From assembly GCA_963795555.1 (NCBI GenBank), contig CAWCHZ010000002.1, positions 310,001 to 374,000 of the forward strand: 64,000 bases of DNA, read 5' to 3'. The translations under genes and the position numbers were made by a program. Under the pieces are notes generated by a model that was given only the letters and a program-made list of their open reading frames with translations, did no database searches and was not told where the DNA came from. Of the stretch, positions 52,840 through 62,025 are shown in pieces. Source of the DNA: CAWCHZ01 sp963795555 (GTDB taxonomy: Bacteria > Actinomycetota > Thermoleophilia > Solirubrobacterales > Solirubrobacteraceae). Position 1 is the first letter of the stretch. Every line of letters begins with the position of its first letter.

Positions 52840-54384
52840 TCAGGATGTCGCATCGTTGTCGGCATAGTAGGACATGGGCATGCGCAGTTCGCCACGGGGA
52901 AAGAGCGACGCGGCCACAGCTGAGAGCGCCTCGGGCGGAATTTTTAGGCGGCCTAACTGATGTGTTATACCCGATGGAGTGACGCCTCCTCGAAGGGCGT
53001 CCTGTATGCCTTCGTCCATGCCGTCAATAGCGGTCAACGGTTGCGGCTCAGTATTGCTGGTCCAGCTGCAGGCCCCACTCCTTGCCAAGTGTTTGGCAGC
53101 GTCGCTCGATGGCTGGATGCCCAGCAGACCATAGGAGCGCTCAGCGAGGGTAAAGCCTGCGAGATAGTGCTGCTTCCACGCCCAAGTAGTCTCATCAGGA
53201 TCTGAGATGGCATGGAAATTGCCCTCGAGGTATGTACGTATGTATCGACCGACTATGCCTACCGGCGCCTCGGCGGGCGGATTTATCCACCGAGGCAGAT
53301 CCCACTTGTTCGCGGTAATCGCCCACGCGAGTTCCTCCTCGGGGAAAGCCTGGCTGTCGGTCCACCATCCCCACGCGTACGCACCGAGTTCACCAAAGTG
53401 AAAGGGCAGGCTACCTGGCGGCGATAGCTCGATTACAAGGCCGTTTGTGACCGTCGTCCCAGGCATCATGTCATCAGCGGTAACGTGTGGTGTGAGCATT
53501 AGGTCCACGGTATCGGGTTGCAGCAGCTCATACCCACGATGTGTGCCGCGGTTCATGATGGCTAGGAGCCACTGCAGATGGTCAGTTGGGGTTGTAAGCA
53601 GCGAGCATGCAGGATAGGTCGCTGAGTGAAAGGTAGGAGTCGGGAAATATAACGAGCCCATTCGCGCATAGCCTGTTGCAGCGCTCTCTGCGATTTGGCG
53701 CGGTACATGAGGATGAGCTTGAACCGGAGGCAGGACGGTATTATGCATGCCGAGAGGCACGCATACGTACTGGCGCACATAGTCCGAGAGCGTAAGGCGT
53801 TCGGGATTACAGTGCGCGACAAGGTAGCCGAGAATGGCGATACCGAAGCTGGAGTAGTTATAGGCTGAGCCTACCGGGCAGGCCCAGCGAGAGACCACAG
53901 AATCATCGCCCGCGTAGCCATGGTATTCTCGGCGAATGTTGCGGCGAAGCTCCTCTCTAAGATAAGAGTCTAGAGGTGGGGGAACCTCGAGATGCGCATC
54001 GAGCGTGTCGGTACGCAAGCCGCTTCGAAAGGTCATCAGATCCAGCGGAGTAATCGGACGATTGCCGAGCGGATTGGTGAACTCTAACTCGGGTGCGAAA
54101 CTGGTGACAGGTTCATCTAAGGCGAGATGACCGCGTTCAACGAGCTGCAGGAAGGCCGTGGCGGTGTACAACTTGGTTATGGAGCCGGCGCGAATAGCCG
54201 ACAGCGTCGTGAACGGACGCTTGGGATGTAGGTTGGCATAGCCGTACGCTTTGGCCCAGGTAGCACCGCGGTAGGACAAGGAGATGCTGAGGCCCGGCGT
54301 GCCGGTAATAGCCAGTACGTGGGGGATAAAGCTGTCCAGCCGGGCGGCAAGCGCGGCAATACTCGAACGCGATGTAGTAGCCAT
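52840..54384 (-). CDS. serine hydrolase of the beta-lactamase family, probably acquired
   Basis: A 514-residue protein with IRAGSITKLYTATAFLQLVE (Ser68, Lys71), GSAYNYSSFGIAILGYLVAH (the YxN-type tyrosine) and a long C-terminal part without recognisable domain. Text such as LALDEPVTSFAPELEF and ITPLDLMTFRSGL is typical of penicillin-binding-protein-like esterases. No signal peptide is evident. Its codon use is much richer in A and T than that of either neighbour, pointing to horizontal transfer. The 215 bases between its start and the end of iolD contain nothing I can assign. Confidence 0.85.
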   Translation of the reverse strand: MATTSRSSIAALAARLDSFIPHVLAITGTPGLSISLSYRGATWAKAYGYANLHPKRPFTTLSAIRAGSITKLYTATAFLQLVERGHLALDEPVTSFAPELEFTNPLGNRPITPLDLMTFRSGLRTDTLDAHLEVPPPLDSYLREELRRNIRREYHGYAGDDSVVSRWACPVGSAYNYSSFGIAILGYLVAHCNPERLTLSDYVRQYVCVPLGMHNTVLPPVQAHPHVPRQIAESAATGYARMGSLYFPTPTFHSATYPACSLLTTPTDHLQWLLAIMNRGTHRGYELLQPDTVDLMLTPHVTADDMMPGTTVTNGLVIELSPPGSLPFHFGELGAYAWGWWTDSQAFPEEELAWAITANKWDLPRWINPPAEAPVGIVGRYIRTYLEGNFHAISDPDETTWAWKQHYLAGFTLAERSYGLLGIQPSSDAAKHLARSGACSWTSNTEPQPLTAIDGMDEGIQDALRGGVTPSGITHQLGRLKIPPEALSAVAASLFPRGELRMPMSYYADNDATS

Positions 54385-54599
54385 GGACGGGCACGCTCAG
54401 TGTCGTAGCGCAAGAGGAGGCTGGCATCGACCGAGCGCGCGACGGGGCGGGCATCTGCGGACGACGATCGGACTACGGGATTCGGTGAACGTCCAGCTCG
54501 CTATTGAGCGACCTATGGCGCGAGATGCGCACGAAGCGTGCGCGGTCAAGCTGGCCAGCTACGGGAGCACCGAGGGTGTGCGAGCGGGCGATGGCGCAA

Positions 54600-56525
54600 T
54601 CATGCGGAGAAGTAGTAGAACCGCTGCGCGCTCGCGGCGCGCTCATGCGCGGCGCTCAGCGCACGCACCTGGGGGTCGCCCGAGGTGGCCGGGACTCCAA
54701 GATCCCAGAACGCGCCGCTGCCGAGCAGCCCGCGCAGCGGCTCGACATGGCAGGCGATCACGCAGGCGCGCTTCTCTGAGCGTGCGACCGCGAGCGCGTC
54801 GCGCACCGCCTGGAGATCGTGCGCCTCGAACGTGGCGCAGCCCATGCCAGCAGCGATCGCGAGGTAGTCGACCTCGAGCGTCGCGCCGCTGATGCGATCC
54901 TCCGCGCCGTCGCGGGCGCGGAACTCGTTGCCGAAGCTCACTCCGGTGCTGCCGCGCTGCAGGCCGTGGATCGACTGGTAGCCGCCGTTGACGAGCAGCA
55001 CGACCGTGATCTTCAGTCCATCCTGGATCGCGCTCAAGAGCTCGCTGTTGGCCATCAGGAACGTGCCGTCGCCGATCACGACGAAGATCTCGCCGGCGTC
55101 CGCTGCCGCCATCCTGATCCCCAGCCCAGCGGGGATCTCGTGGCCCATGCACGAGTAGGCAAACTCCAGGTGCACTGCGCTGCCGGGGATCACGCGCCAG
55201 ATCTTGAGCAGGTCGCCCGGGGGATATCCCGCCGCGGCCACCACCCAGTCACGGGCCCTGACGGCATTGTTCAGCTCGCGCAGGACCTGGCCCTGGCTCA
55301 TCCGCTCATCCTCGCGCGGCTCGAGGTCCTCGGCGAGGTCAACGTTCCAGGATTCCAGCCGCTCTGCGACCTCCTCGCGGTACTCCGCCGCGGTTGACCA
55401 TCCTCGCTCCCTGAGCCCGTCCTCGAACGCCTCCAGCGCGAGCCGCGCATCGGCGAGCACCGGCGTGGCACCGACGCGGTGCGCGTCCGCCGAGCAGACG
55501 TTGACGGCGACGAAGCGCACATCGGAATGCTGGAAGAGCGAGTGAGACGCGGTCGTGAAGTCGCTGAGCCGCGTCCCGATGCACAACACGACATCGGCCT
55601 GCGCCGCGAGCGCGTTCGCCGCACGGGTGCCGTTGACGCCGATCCCGCCGACCAGCAGCTCGTGCTCGCAGCTCAGTGAGCCCTTGCCCGCGGAGGTCTC
55701 GGCGACGGGGACGCCGAAGCGCTGCGCGAAGCTCGCCAGCTGCTCCTCGGCATTGGAGTAGCGCACACCGCCGCCGGCGATGATCAGCGGACGCCGGGCG
55801 CCGCGCAGCAGCTCGAGCGCTGCCGCGAGCTCCTCGGCCGCCGGCGGGCGCCGCGCGACCAGCCAGGTGCGCTGCTCGAAGAAGCTCCCGGGGAAGTCGT
55901 AGGCCTCGCCCTGGACGTCCTGGTGCAGGGAGATCGTCACGGCACCGGTGTCGGCGGGGTCGAGCAGCACGCGCATCGCCTCGGGCAGCGCTGTCAGCAG
56001 CTGCTCGGGCCGGGCGATTCGATCGAAGAAGCGCGAGACCGGACGCAGGCAGTCGTTGACGGTCGTGTCGGCCTCGCTGGGATGCTGGAGCTGCTGCAGG
56101 ACGGGCCCCTGGCAGCGGTTGGCGAACGTGTCGGAGGGCAACAACAGCACGGGCAGGCGGTTGGTCGTCGCCGTCGCCGCGCCACTGATCATGTTCGTCG
56201 ATCCGGGGCCGATCGAGGCGCTGCAGGCAAGCGTCGCCATGCGCCGGCTCGCCTTGGCGTAGCCGATCGCCGTGTGGACCATCGACTGCTCGTTCTTGGG
56301 CTGGTGGAAGGGCAGCTGATCGCCCAGCTCGACGAGCGCCTGCGCGATGCCGCAGACGTTGCCGTGGCCGAAGATGCCGAAGATCGCGGGGATCAGGCGG
56401 CGGCGCTCGCCATCGCGCTCGCTCCACTGCGCCTGCAGGAAGCGCACCAGCGCCTGTGCGGTCGTCAGGCGGATCGTGCCCTCGCGCTCGCCGCTGACGG
56501 GCTCATCGACTGCCTGGGTGCTCAT
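54600..56525 (-). CDS. iolD: trihydroxycyclohexane-1,2-dione hydrolase (IolD)
   Basis: TPP-dependent ring-opening hydrolase of inositol catabolism, 641 residues. IPAIFGIFGHGNVCGIAQAL, FHQPKNEQSMVHTAIGYAKA with the glutamate that activates TPP, SIGPGSTNMISGAATATTNR, LQQLQHPSEADTTVNDCLRP and VVIGDGTFLMANSELLSAIQ followed by VNGGYQSIHGLQR are diagnostic of IolD rather than acetolactate synthase. It is the last gene of the leftward operon and overlaps iolE by four bases. Product should be 5-deoxy-glucuronate or an analogue. Confidence 0.92.
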   Translation of the reverse strand: MSTQAVDEPVSGEREGTIRLTTAQALVRFLQAQWSERDGERRRLIPAIFGIFGHGNVCGIAQALVELGDQLPFHQPKNEQSMVHTAIGYAKASRRMATLACSASIGPGSTNMISGAATATTNRLPVLLLPSDTFANRCQGPVLQQLQHPSEADTTVNDCLRPVSRFFDRIARPEQLLTALPEAMRVLLDPADTGAVTISLHQDVQGEAYDFPGSFFEQRTWLVARRPPAAEELAAALELLRGARRPLIIAGGGVRYSNAEEQLASFAQRFGVPVAETSAGKGSLSCEHELLVGGIGVNGTRAANALAAQADVVLCIGTRLSDFTTASHSLFQHSDVRFVAVNVCSADAHRVGATPVLADARLALEAFEDGLRERGWSTAAEYREEVAERLESWNVDLAEDLEPREDERMSQGQVLRELNNAVRARDWVVAAAGYPPGDLLKIWRVIPGSAVHLEFAYSCMGHEIPAGLGIRMAAADAGEIFVVIGDGTFLMANSELLSAIQDGLKITVVLLVNGGYQSIHGLQRGSTGVSFGNEFRARDGAEDRISGATLEVDYLAIAAGMGCATFEAHDLQAVRDALAVARSEKRACVIACHVEPLRGLLGSGAFWDLGVPATSGDPQVRALSAAHERAASAQRFYYFSA

Positions 56526-57436
56526 GATGCGCTTGCCTCCCTCGCTGGTTGCGCGAGCCCGATTGCCTCCAGGTAGCGCCGGCTGTGGCGCGCATCGTCG
56601 AGCGGATCCCCGGGCGCGCCGGGCTCGCGATCCTGCTCGACCGTTGCCCAGCCATCGAAGCCGCTCGCCTGCAGTGCGTCCGCGAGCGCGACGAAGTCGA
56701 CGATCCCCTCACCGAGCGGGCAGAACACGCCAGCGGCGATCGCTGCCCAGAAGTCGAGCGGCGTCGCGCGCGCACGCGCCAACGCGACCGGATCGATGTC
56801 CTTGAGGTGCAGATAGCTGACCCGTTGGTGGTGACGCAGATAGAGCGCCACCGGGTCCACGCCCGCGTAGGCGCAGTGCCCGGTGTCGATGCACAGCCCT
56901 ATCCGCCCATCGAGCACGCCGAGCAGCCGCTCGATCTCGTCCTCGAACTCGATGTAGGTCGCCACATGCGGATGGATGACCGGGCGCAGGCCGAGCTCCA
57001 GCGCAATCGCCGCGACATCCTCGACTCCCTCCACCAGCGAGCGCCACTGCGAGCCCTCCAGGCGCCGTGCCGCGTCGCTGCGGCCCGCTGTCGCGACGCG
57101 CTCGCGGGAGACCAGGTCGATCACCACCAGATGCGAGCCGCCGACAGTGGCGATCAGCTCACAGGTGCAATGGGTGATCGCCAGCACGTCAGGCCGGTAG
57201 GCGGGGTCGTGCAGCGGCTGGAAGACGAAGGACCCCGCGACGCCGAGCTCGCGCTCGGCCAGCTCGAGCGCCAGGCGCTCGGGATCCTCGGGCAGATAGC
57301 CGAGCGGCCCAAGCTCGGTCCAGCCGTAGCCCGAGCGGCCGATGTCATCCAACACCGACTGCCAGGGCGGATTCGCCGGGCTGTCGGCGAAGTCGACGCC
57401 CCAGCAGACGGGGCCGGTTGCCAGCCGGACCGCCAT
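56522..57436 (-). CDS. iolE: inosose dehydratase (IolE)
   Basis: TIM-barrel dehydratase of 304 residues acting just before IolD. GPVCWGVDFADSPANPPWQS, DIGRSGYGWTELGPLGYLPE, RPVIHPHVATYIEFEDEIER, IGLCIDTGHCAYAGVDPVAL and VSYLHLKDIDPVALARA are typical IolE sequence including the metal-binding residues. The start at 57436 shares one base with the stop of the upstream HisD-like gene, and the longer open frame upstream is antisense to real coding. Confidence 0.92.
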   Translation of the reverse strand: MAVRLATGPVCWGVDFADSPANPPWQSVLDDIGRSGYGWTELGPLGYLPEDPERLALELAERELGVAGSFVFQPLHDPAYRPDVLAITHCTCELIATVGGSHLVVIDLVSRERVATAGRSDAARRLEGSQWRSLVEGVEDVAAIALELGLRPVIHPHVATYIEFEDEIERLLGVLDGRIGLCIDTGHCAYAGVDPVALYLRHHQRVSYLHLKDIDPVALARARATPLDFWAAIAAGVFCPLGEGIVDFVALADALQASGFDGWATVEQDREPGAPGDPLDDARHSRRYLEAIGLAQPAREASAS

Positions 57437-58722
57437 CAGGCGACCGGCTGCTCGAGGCGCTGCAGGCGCATCAGCGCGGTCAGCGCGTGACCTTCGAACT
57501 GCTCCGCCTGGGAGATCGCCGCCGCCGCGGGCGCGATCTGCGCCGTGCCCTGCGGCGTGAGGCGCTGGTAGGTGAGCGTCTTTAGGAACTTGCCGACCCA
57601 GAGTCCCCCGGTGTAGCGAGCGGCACCCGCGGTGGGCAGGACGTGGTTGGTGCCGACCGCCTTGTCGCCGTAGACGACCGTGGCATCGGCGCCGAGGAAC
57701 AGCGAGCCGTAGTTGCGCAGCCCGTCGAGATAGCGGTCGAGCTCTGAGTCGGCGACCTGGACCTCGACGTGCTCGTAGGCGTAGCGGTTGGCGAGCTCGA
57801 TCGCCTCGCTGTGATCGGATGCGAGCGCGATCTCCCCGCGTGCGTGCCAAGCCTCGCCGGCGACCTGCGCGGTCGGCCAGGTCTCGAGCAAAAGCTCGAT
57901 CTCGTCGCGCACGCGGGTCGCAACCGCCAGCGACGTCGTGATCAGCGCGGCCGGGGAGGTCGGCCCATGCTCGGCCTGGCCGAGCAGGTCGGCGGCGACC
58001 AGCTGGGGGTCGGCGCTCTCGTCGGCGATCACGAGGATCTCGGTGGGGCCGGCGAGCAGGTCGATCCCGACGCGCCCGAACAGCTGGCGCTTGGCCTCGG
58101 CGACATAGGCGTTGCCCGGGCCGACGATCATGTCGACCGGCTCGATCTCCTCGCAGCCAAACGCCAGCGCCGCCAGCGCCTGAACGCCGCCCAGGCAGAC
58201 GATCTGATCGGCCCCGGAGCTCGCCATCGCATGGAGCATCGCCGGGTGGATGCCCGCTCCCTGGCGTGGCGGCGCGCACGCCACCACGCGCCTGACGCCC
58301 GCGACCTTCGGCACGATCACGGTCATGAACGAGGAGGCGAGCATCGGATAGCGCCCGCCGGGGACATAGGAGCCAACCGAGTCGACCGGCACGTGGCGGT
58401 GACCGAGCACGACGCCCGGCGCGCTCTCGATCTCGAGATCGGACAGGGTCGCGCGCTGGGCCTGGGCGAAGCGGCGGACCTGCGTCTGGGCGAAGGCGAT
58501 GTGCTCGCGCAGCTCGTCGCCGACGCCGCGCTCGGCGGCCTGCAGCTCCGCTGAGGAGACGACGAAGGATGGGGGATCCCAGCCGTCGAGGCGGCGCGAG
58601 TGCTCGCGCACCGCGCTGGCGCCACGGCGCTCGATGTCCGAGAGCATCGCGGAGACGGTGCGGCGCACCTCCTCGCTCGTCTGCTCGGGCGCCAGCGAGG
58701 CGGACTTGATGTAGTGGGCCAC
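57436..58722 (-). CDS. histidinol-dehydrogenase-like alcohol dehydrogenase
   Basis: A 428-residue zinc/NAD enzyme of the HisD superfamily. HVPVDSVGSYVPGGRYPMLA, VDMIVGPGNAYVAEAKRQLF, LLAGPTEILVIADESADPQL, DLLGQAEHGPTSPAALITTS (zinc Gln/His pair) and VGTNHVLPTAGAARYTGGLW are conserved. The end RYTGGLWVGKFLKTLTYQRL is nearer to catabolic relatives such as HpsN than to biosynthetic HisD, and no his genes are nearby. It probably oxidises an alcohol group of the pathway substrate to an acid in two steps. Confidence 0.85.
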   Translation of the reverse strand: MAHYIKSASLAPEQTSEEVRRTVSAMLSDIERRGASAVREHSRRLDGWDPPSFVVSSAELQAAERGVGDELREHIAFAQTQVRRFAQAQRATLSDLEIESAPGVVLGHRHVPVDSVGSYVPGGRYPMLASSFMTVIVPKVAGVRRVVACAPPRQGAGIHPAMLHAMASSGADQIVCLGGVQALAALAFGCEEIEPVDMIVGPGNAYVAEAKRQLFGRVGIDLLAGPTEILVIADESADPQLVAADLLGQAEHGPTSPAALITTSLAVATRVRDEIELLLETWPTAQVAGEAWHARGEIALASDHSEAIELANRYAYEHVEVQVADSELDRYLDGLRNYGSLFLGADATVVYGDKAVGTNHVLPTAGAARYTGGLWVGKFLKTLTYQRLTPQGTAQIAPAAAAISQAEQFEGHALTALMRLQRLEQPVA

Positions 58723-58736
58723 GGGCGGGTCTCCTC

Positions 58737-59567
58737 TCAGGCGCCGATCGGGTCCTGCTGCACGGCGGCACGCCAGGCCGAATCGAACCCGCTGGCCGCC
58801 TCATCGACGGCGCGGGCATAGAGGCGCACGTCGACCGAGTAGGTGACGAGCGTCGCCTCGGCCGCAAGCGCGGCGATCTGCGCGGGATCGCCGGACGCGG
58901 CGATGCCGAAGGCAACGCCCGCGGCGCGCGCGCTCAGGCGAACGTCGTCGATCGTGCTGCGCAGGACGGGGGCGTCGAGCTGCTGGGGCACGCCGAGGTC
59001 GAAGGAGAGATCAGAGCAGCCCACGACGAGCGCGTCAAGGCCCTCGACCGCGGCGATCTCGGCGGCCGCGGCGGCCGCGCGGGCGCTCTCGATCTGGGCG
59101 ATGCAGGCGACCTCGGCAGCCGGTGAGCTGGCAAACGCGGCGATGCGACCGTAGTGTCCGGCGCGGCGGGGACCAAAGCCGCGCGAGCCGACGGGCGGGT
59201 AGCGCAGGCAGCGGACCAGCTCAGCTGCGTCCGCGGCGCTCTGCACCCGCGGTGCCACGATCCCGTCGACGCCGGCGTCGAGGATCGCCGGCAGGCGCGT
59301 GCAGTGCGGGTCGGGCAGCCGGACGAGCGCCGCGGCGCCGGCGGCGCGTGCCGCGATGCACAGATCGGGGATGTGCTGGGCACCGAGCGCGCCGTGCTCG
59401 ACGTCGATCCAAACGAAGTCAAAGGCGCCGCAGACGAGCTCGGCGAGCATCAGGTCGGAGATCGAGATCATCGTGCCGAGCAGCCGCTCGCCCGCGCGCA
59501 GGCGGTCGACGAAGCGCGGCGCGGGCCTGGCGCCGTCCTCCCTCACGCCTGCGCCGTCATGGCTCAC
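58737..59567 (-). CDS. HpcH/HpaI-family aldolase
   Basis: A 276-residue class II pyruvate aldolase. DFVWIDVEHGALGAQHIPDL, ALVRLPDPHCTRLPAILDAG, VDGIVAPRVQSAADAAELVR, and the metal-ligand pair in IAQIESARAA and VVGCSDLSFDLG are in place. These enzymes cleave 4-hydroxy-2-keto acids to pyruvate or oxaloacetate plus an aldehyde. In this operon it may replace IolJ in the carbon-carbon cleavage step. Fourteen bases upstream of the HisD-like gene; overlaps the aldehyde dehydrogenase by four bases. Confidence 0.88.
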   Translation of the reverse strand: MSHDGAGVREDGARPAPRFVDRLRAGERLLGTMISISDLMLAELVCGAFDFVWIDVEHGALGAQHIPDLCIAARAAGAAALVRLPDPHCTRLPAILDAGVDGIVAPRVQSAADAAELVRCLRYPPVGSRGFGPRRAGHYGRIAAFASSPAAEVACIAQIESARAAAAAAEIAAVEGLDALVVGCSDLSFDLGVPQQLDAPVLRSTIDDVRLSARAAGVAFGIAASGDPAQIAALAAEATLVTYSVDVRLYARAVDEAASGFDSAWRAAVQQDPIGA

Positions 59568-61003
59568 GATTGGTCTCCGGGGTGCACGACGACGAGCTTC
59601 TGCTCGGTCATCTCCTCGATCGCGTAGCGCACGCCCTCCTTGCCAAAGCCGCTGTCGCCAAAGCCGCCCCAGGGCATGAAGTCCGCCCGCCAGGTCGAGC
59701 CGCGGGGCGGGTTGACGTTGACGATGCCCGAGCGCACGCCATGGGCGAAGCGCAGTGCACGGTCGATGTCGCGCGTCATGACGCTGGCCGCAAGCCCGAA
59801 GCGCGTGTCGTTGGCCAGCGCGAGCGCCTGCTCGTCGTCATCGACGGCGCGAATCGCGATCCCCGGGCCAAAGAGCTCATCGCGCCAGATGCAGGAGCGC
59901 CCGGGTGGCTCGAGCACGACGGCGGGATCGACGAGGGTGCCGTCGCGCTCGCCGCCGCGCAGCACGCTCGCCCCGCCGCCGCGGGCCTGGGCGATCCAGT
60001 CGACGACGCGTGCGGCCTCGCGCTCTGAGATCAGCGGCGCAAGCGTCGTTCGCGGGTCGGCGGGATTGCCGAGCACGAGGCGATCGACGCGCTCGAGCAG
60101 CCGCTCGACCAGCGCGTCGCGCACCGCCTGCGCCACGATCACGCGCTGGGTCGAGACGCAGTTCTGCCCGGCGTTGGTGTAGCCACTGTGGGCGATCGCG
60201 TCCGCAGCGCGATCCAGGTCGGCGTCATCGAGCACGACGGCTGCGGCGTTCGAGCCAAGCTCACAGCTCAAGCGCTTCAGGCCCCCGGCGCGGGCGATCG
60301 CCTCGCCGACCTCGTAGCTGCCGGTGAAGGAGATCTTGCGCACGCGCGGGTCGGCGCAGAGCGCCAGGCCGATCGTCTCGCCGGGGCCGATCAGGCACTG
60401 CAGCGCAAGCGGTGGCAGGCCGGCCTCGATCAGCCGGCTGACGAGAAACAGCGAGGTCAGCGGCGTGACGGACGCCGGCTTGAGGATCACCGCGTTGCCG
60501 GCCGCGAGAGCCGGGCCGATCTTGTGGATCACGAGGATCGCCGGGTAGTTGAAGGGAGTGACCGCGACGACGAGACCCGTCGGCTCGCGGCGGGTGTAGC
60601 CAAGCCGCCCGACGCCGACGGGGGCAGCGTCCATCGGCAGCACCTCACCGTGGATGCGCTGCGCCTCGGCGGCGCAGAGGCGGATGATCCCGGCGATGCG
60701 CGAGGCCTCCGCCTGCGCCTCGGCGAGGTACTTGCCCTGCTCGGCGGTGATCGTGGCGGCCAGCTCGTCGACGTCCGCCTCGACCAGGTCGGCGGCGTGC
60801 TCGAGGATCGCGGCGCGCTCGTGCGCCGGCAGGCGCGCCATCTGCGCGGCGCCGGTCACGCCCGCGGCGAGCGCGAGCTCGACGTCATCCGGTGTTGCGG
60901 TCGGCACGATGTCGATGACCTCATCGGAGTAGGGCGAGCGGACCTCGGTGACGTGGGTGACCTGCTCGGCGGACACCCAGTCTCCGGCGAGGAAGGTCCT
61001 CAT
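59564..61003 (-). CDS. NAD(P)-dependent aldehyde dehydrogenase
   Basis: A 479-residue ALDH. AVTPFNYPAILVIHKIGPAL, ISFTGSYEVGEAIARAGGLK, LSCELGSNAAAVVLDDADLD with the general base, GYTNAGQNCVSTQRVIVA with the catalytic cysteine, and WRDELFGPGIAIRAVDDDEQ follow the family order. It resembles lactaldehyde/glyceraldehyde-3-phosphate (GapN-like) dehydrogenases more than methylmalonate-semialdehyde dehydrogenase (IolA). It would oxidise the aldehyde released by the aldolase. Confidence 0.92.
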   Translation of the reverse strand: MRTFLAGDWVSAEQVTHVTEVRSPYSDEVIDIVPTATPDDVELALAAGVTGAAQMARLPAHERAAILEHAADLVEADVDELAATITAEQGKYLAEAQAEASRIAGIIRLCAAEAQRIHGEVLPMDAAPVGVGRLGYTRREPTGLVVAVTPFNYPAILVIHKIGPALAAGNAVILKPASVTPLTSLFLVSRLIEAGLPPLALQCLIGPGETIGLALCADPRVRKISFTGSYEVGEAIARAGGLKRLSCELGSNAAAVVLDDADLDRAADAIAHSGYTNAGQNCVSTQRVIVAQAVRDALVERLLERVDRLVLGNPADPRTTLAPLISEREAARVVDWIAQARGGGASVLRGGERDGTLVDPAVVLEPPGRSCIWRDELFGPGIAIRAVDDDEQALALANDTRFGLAASVMTRDIDRALRFAHGVRSGIVNVNPPRGSTWRADFMPWGGFGDSGFGKEGVRYAIEEMTEQKLVVVHPGDQS

Positions 61004-62025
61004 GCGCGGGCTCCGTCCCGGTGGAAGCGGGGATGCTCGAGCGCCGCGGGGTTGACGATCACCTCGCGCTGCGGCGATCCACGCAACACCTGCAGGACGC
61101 TGCTGGTCGCCTGGCGCGTCATCTGCTGGATCGAGCGGACGCTGAGCCCACCGATGTGGGGGGTGAGGACGACGTTTGGCAGCTCGAGCAGCTGCGAGGG
61201 CAGTGGCGGCTCGTCCTCGAAGACATCGAGCGCGGCGGCGCGCAGGCGGCCGTCGCGCAGCGCCTCGATCAGGCCGGCCTCATCGATCAGCCCACCGCGG
61301 GAGGCATTGACGATGATCGCATCGGGACGCATCAGCGCCAGCTGCGTCGGGCCGATGATCCCGCGGGTCTCCTCGAGCAGCGGCAGGTGCAGCGTGACGA
61401 TGTCGGCGCGTCCCAGCAGCTCGTCGAGATCGGTCTGCTCGTAGGGGTTGGGCGCCTCGACGGCCGGGTCGCAGACGAGCAGCTCGACGCCGAAGCCCTG
61501 CAGGCGTCGCGCGACGGCCTGGCCGATCTCGCCGAAGCCGACGACGCCGACGGTCGTGCCGCGAAGGTCCCAGGCGGTCAGCTCGCCGGCGCGGTTCCAC
61601 TCCCCGCGGCGCACCGAGGCGTCGTGCTCGACGATCCGCCGGACGGCGGCGAGCAGCAGCGCGAGCGTGTGATCGGCGGTCGTCTCGCTGTTGGCGCCCG
61701 GTGTCGTCGTCACGACGACACCGGCGGCCGTTGCGGCCTCGACGTCGATCGAGTCGACGCCAACGCCGACCCGCGCGATGATCGCCAGCCGCGGCGCGCC
61801 CTCGAAGACCGAGCGGTCGAATGGGTCGGTGCTGACGATCGCCGCGACCGCGTCGCCGACCAGCCCGCGGACCTGTTCGCAGGTCCGGGCGCCGAGCTTG
61901 GGGGCGAGGCGGACCTGCAGCCCGGCCGCGCGCAGTCGCCCGCCGGTCTCCGGGTCCTCGGGATCGAACCCGAGCCACGTCGCCAGCACCTGCTCGCCGG
62001 CGAAGCGCTCAGCGCGAGCGCCCAC
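61000..62025 (-). CDS. D-isomer 2-hydroxyacid dehydrogenase
   Basis: A 341-residue NAD-dependent enzyme of the phosphoglycerate-dehydrogenase family. VDSIDVEAATAAGVVVTTTP, TVGVVGFGEIGQAVARRLQG (Rossmann), LHLPLLEETRGIIGPTQLAL, IIVNASRGGLIDEAGLIEAL, AALDVFEDEPPLPSQLLELP NVV-type and LTPHIGGLSVRSIQQMTRQA with the catalytic histidine are all visible. It likely interconverts a keto acid and hydroxy acid of the pathway. Overlaps the regulator gene by 17 bases and the aldehyde dehydrogenase by four. Confidence 0.92.
   Translation of the reverse strand: MGARAERFAGEQVLATWLGFDPEDPETGGRLRAAGLQVRLAPKLGARTCEQVRGLVGDAVAAIVSTDPFDRSVFEGAPRLAIIARVGVGVDSIDVEAATAAGVVVTTTPGANSETTADHTLALLLAAVRRIVEHDASVRRGEWNRAGELTAWDLRGTTVGVVGFGEIGQAVARRLQGFGVELLVCDPAVEAPNPYEQTDLDELLGRADIVTLHLPLLEETRGIIGPTQLALMRPDAIIVNASRGGLIDEAGLIEALRDGRLRAAALDVFEDEPPLPSQLLELPNVVLTPHIGGLSVRSIQQMTRQATSSVLQVLRGSPQREVIVNPAALEHPRFHRDGARA

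Noticed and set aside
54600..56525. A second acetolactate synthase
   Set aside because: The motifs, length of 641 residues and adjacency to iolE identify it as IolD.
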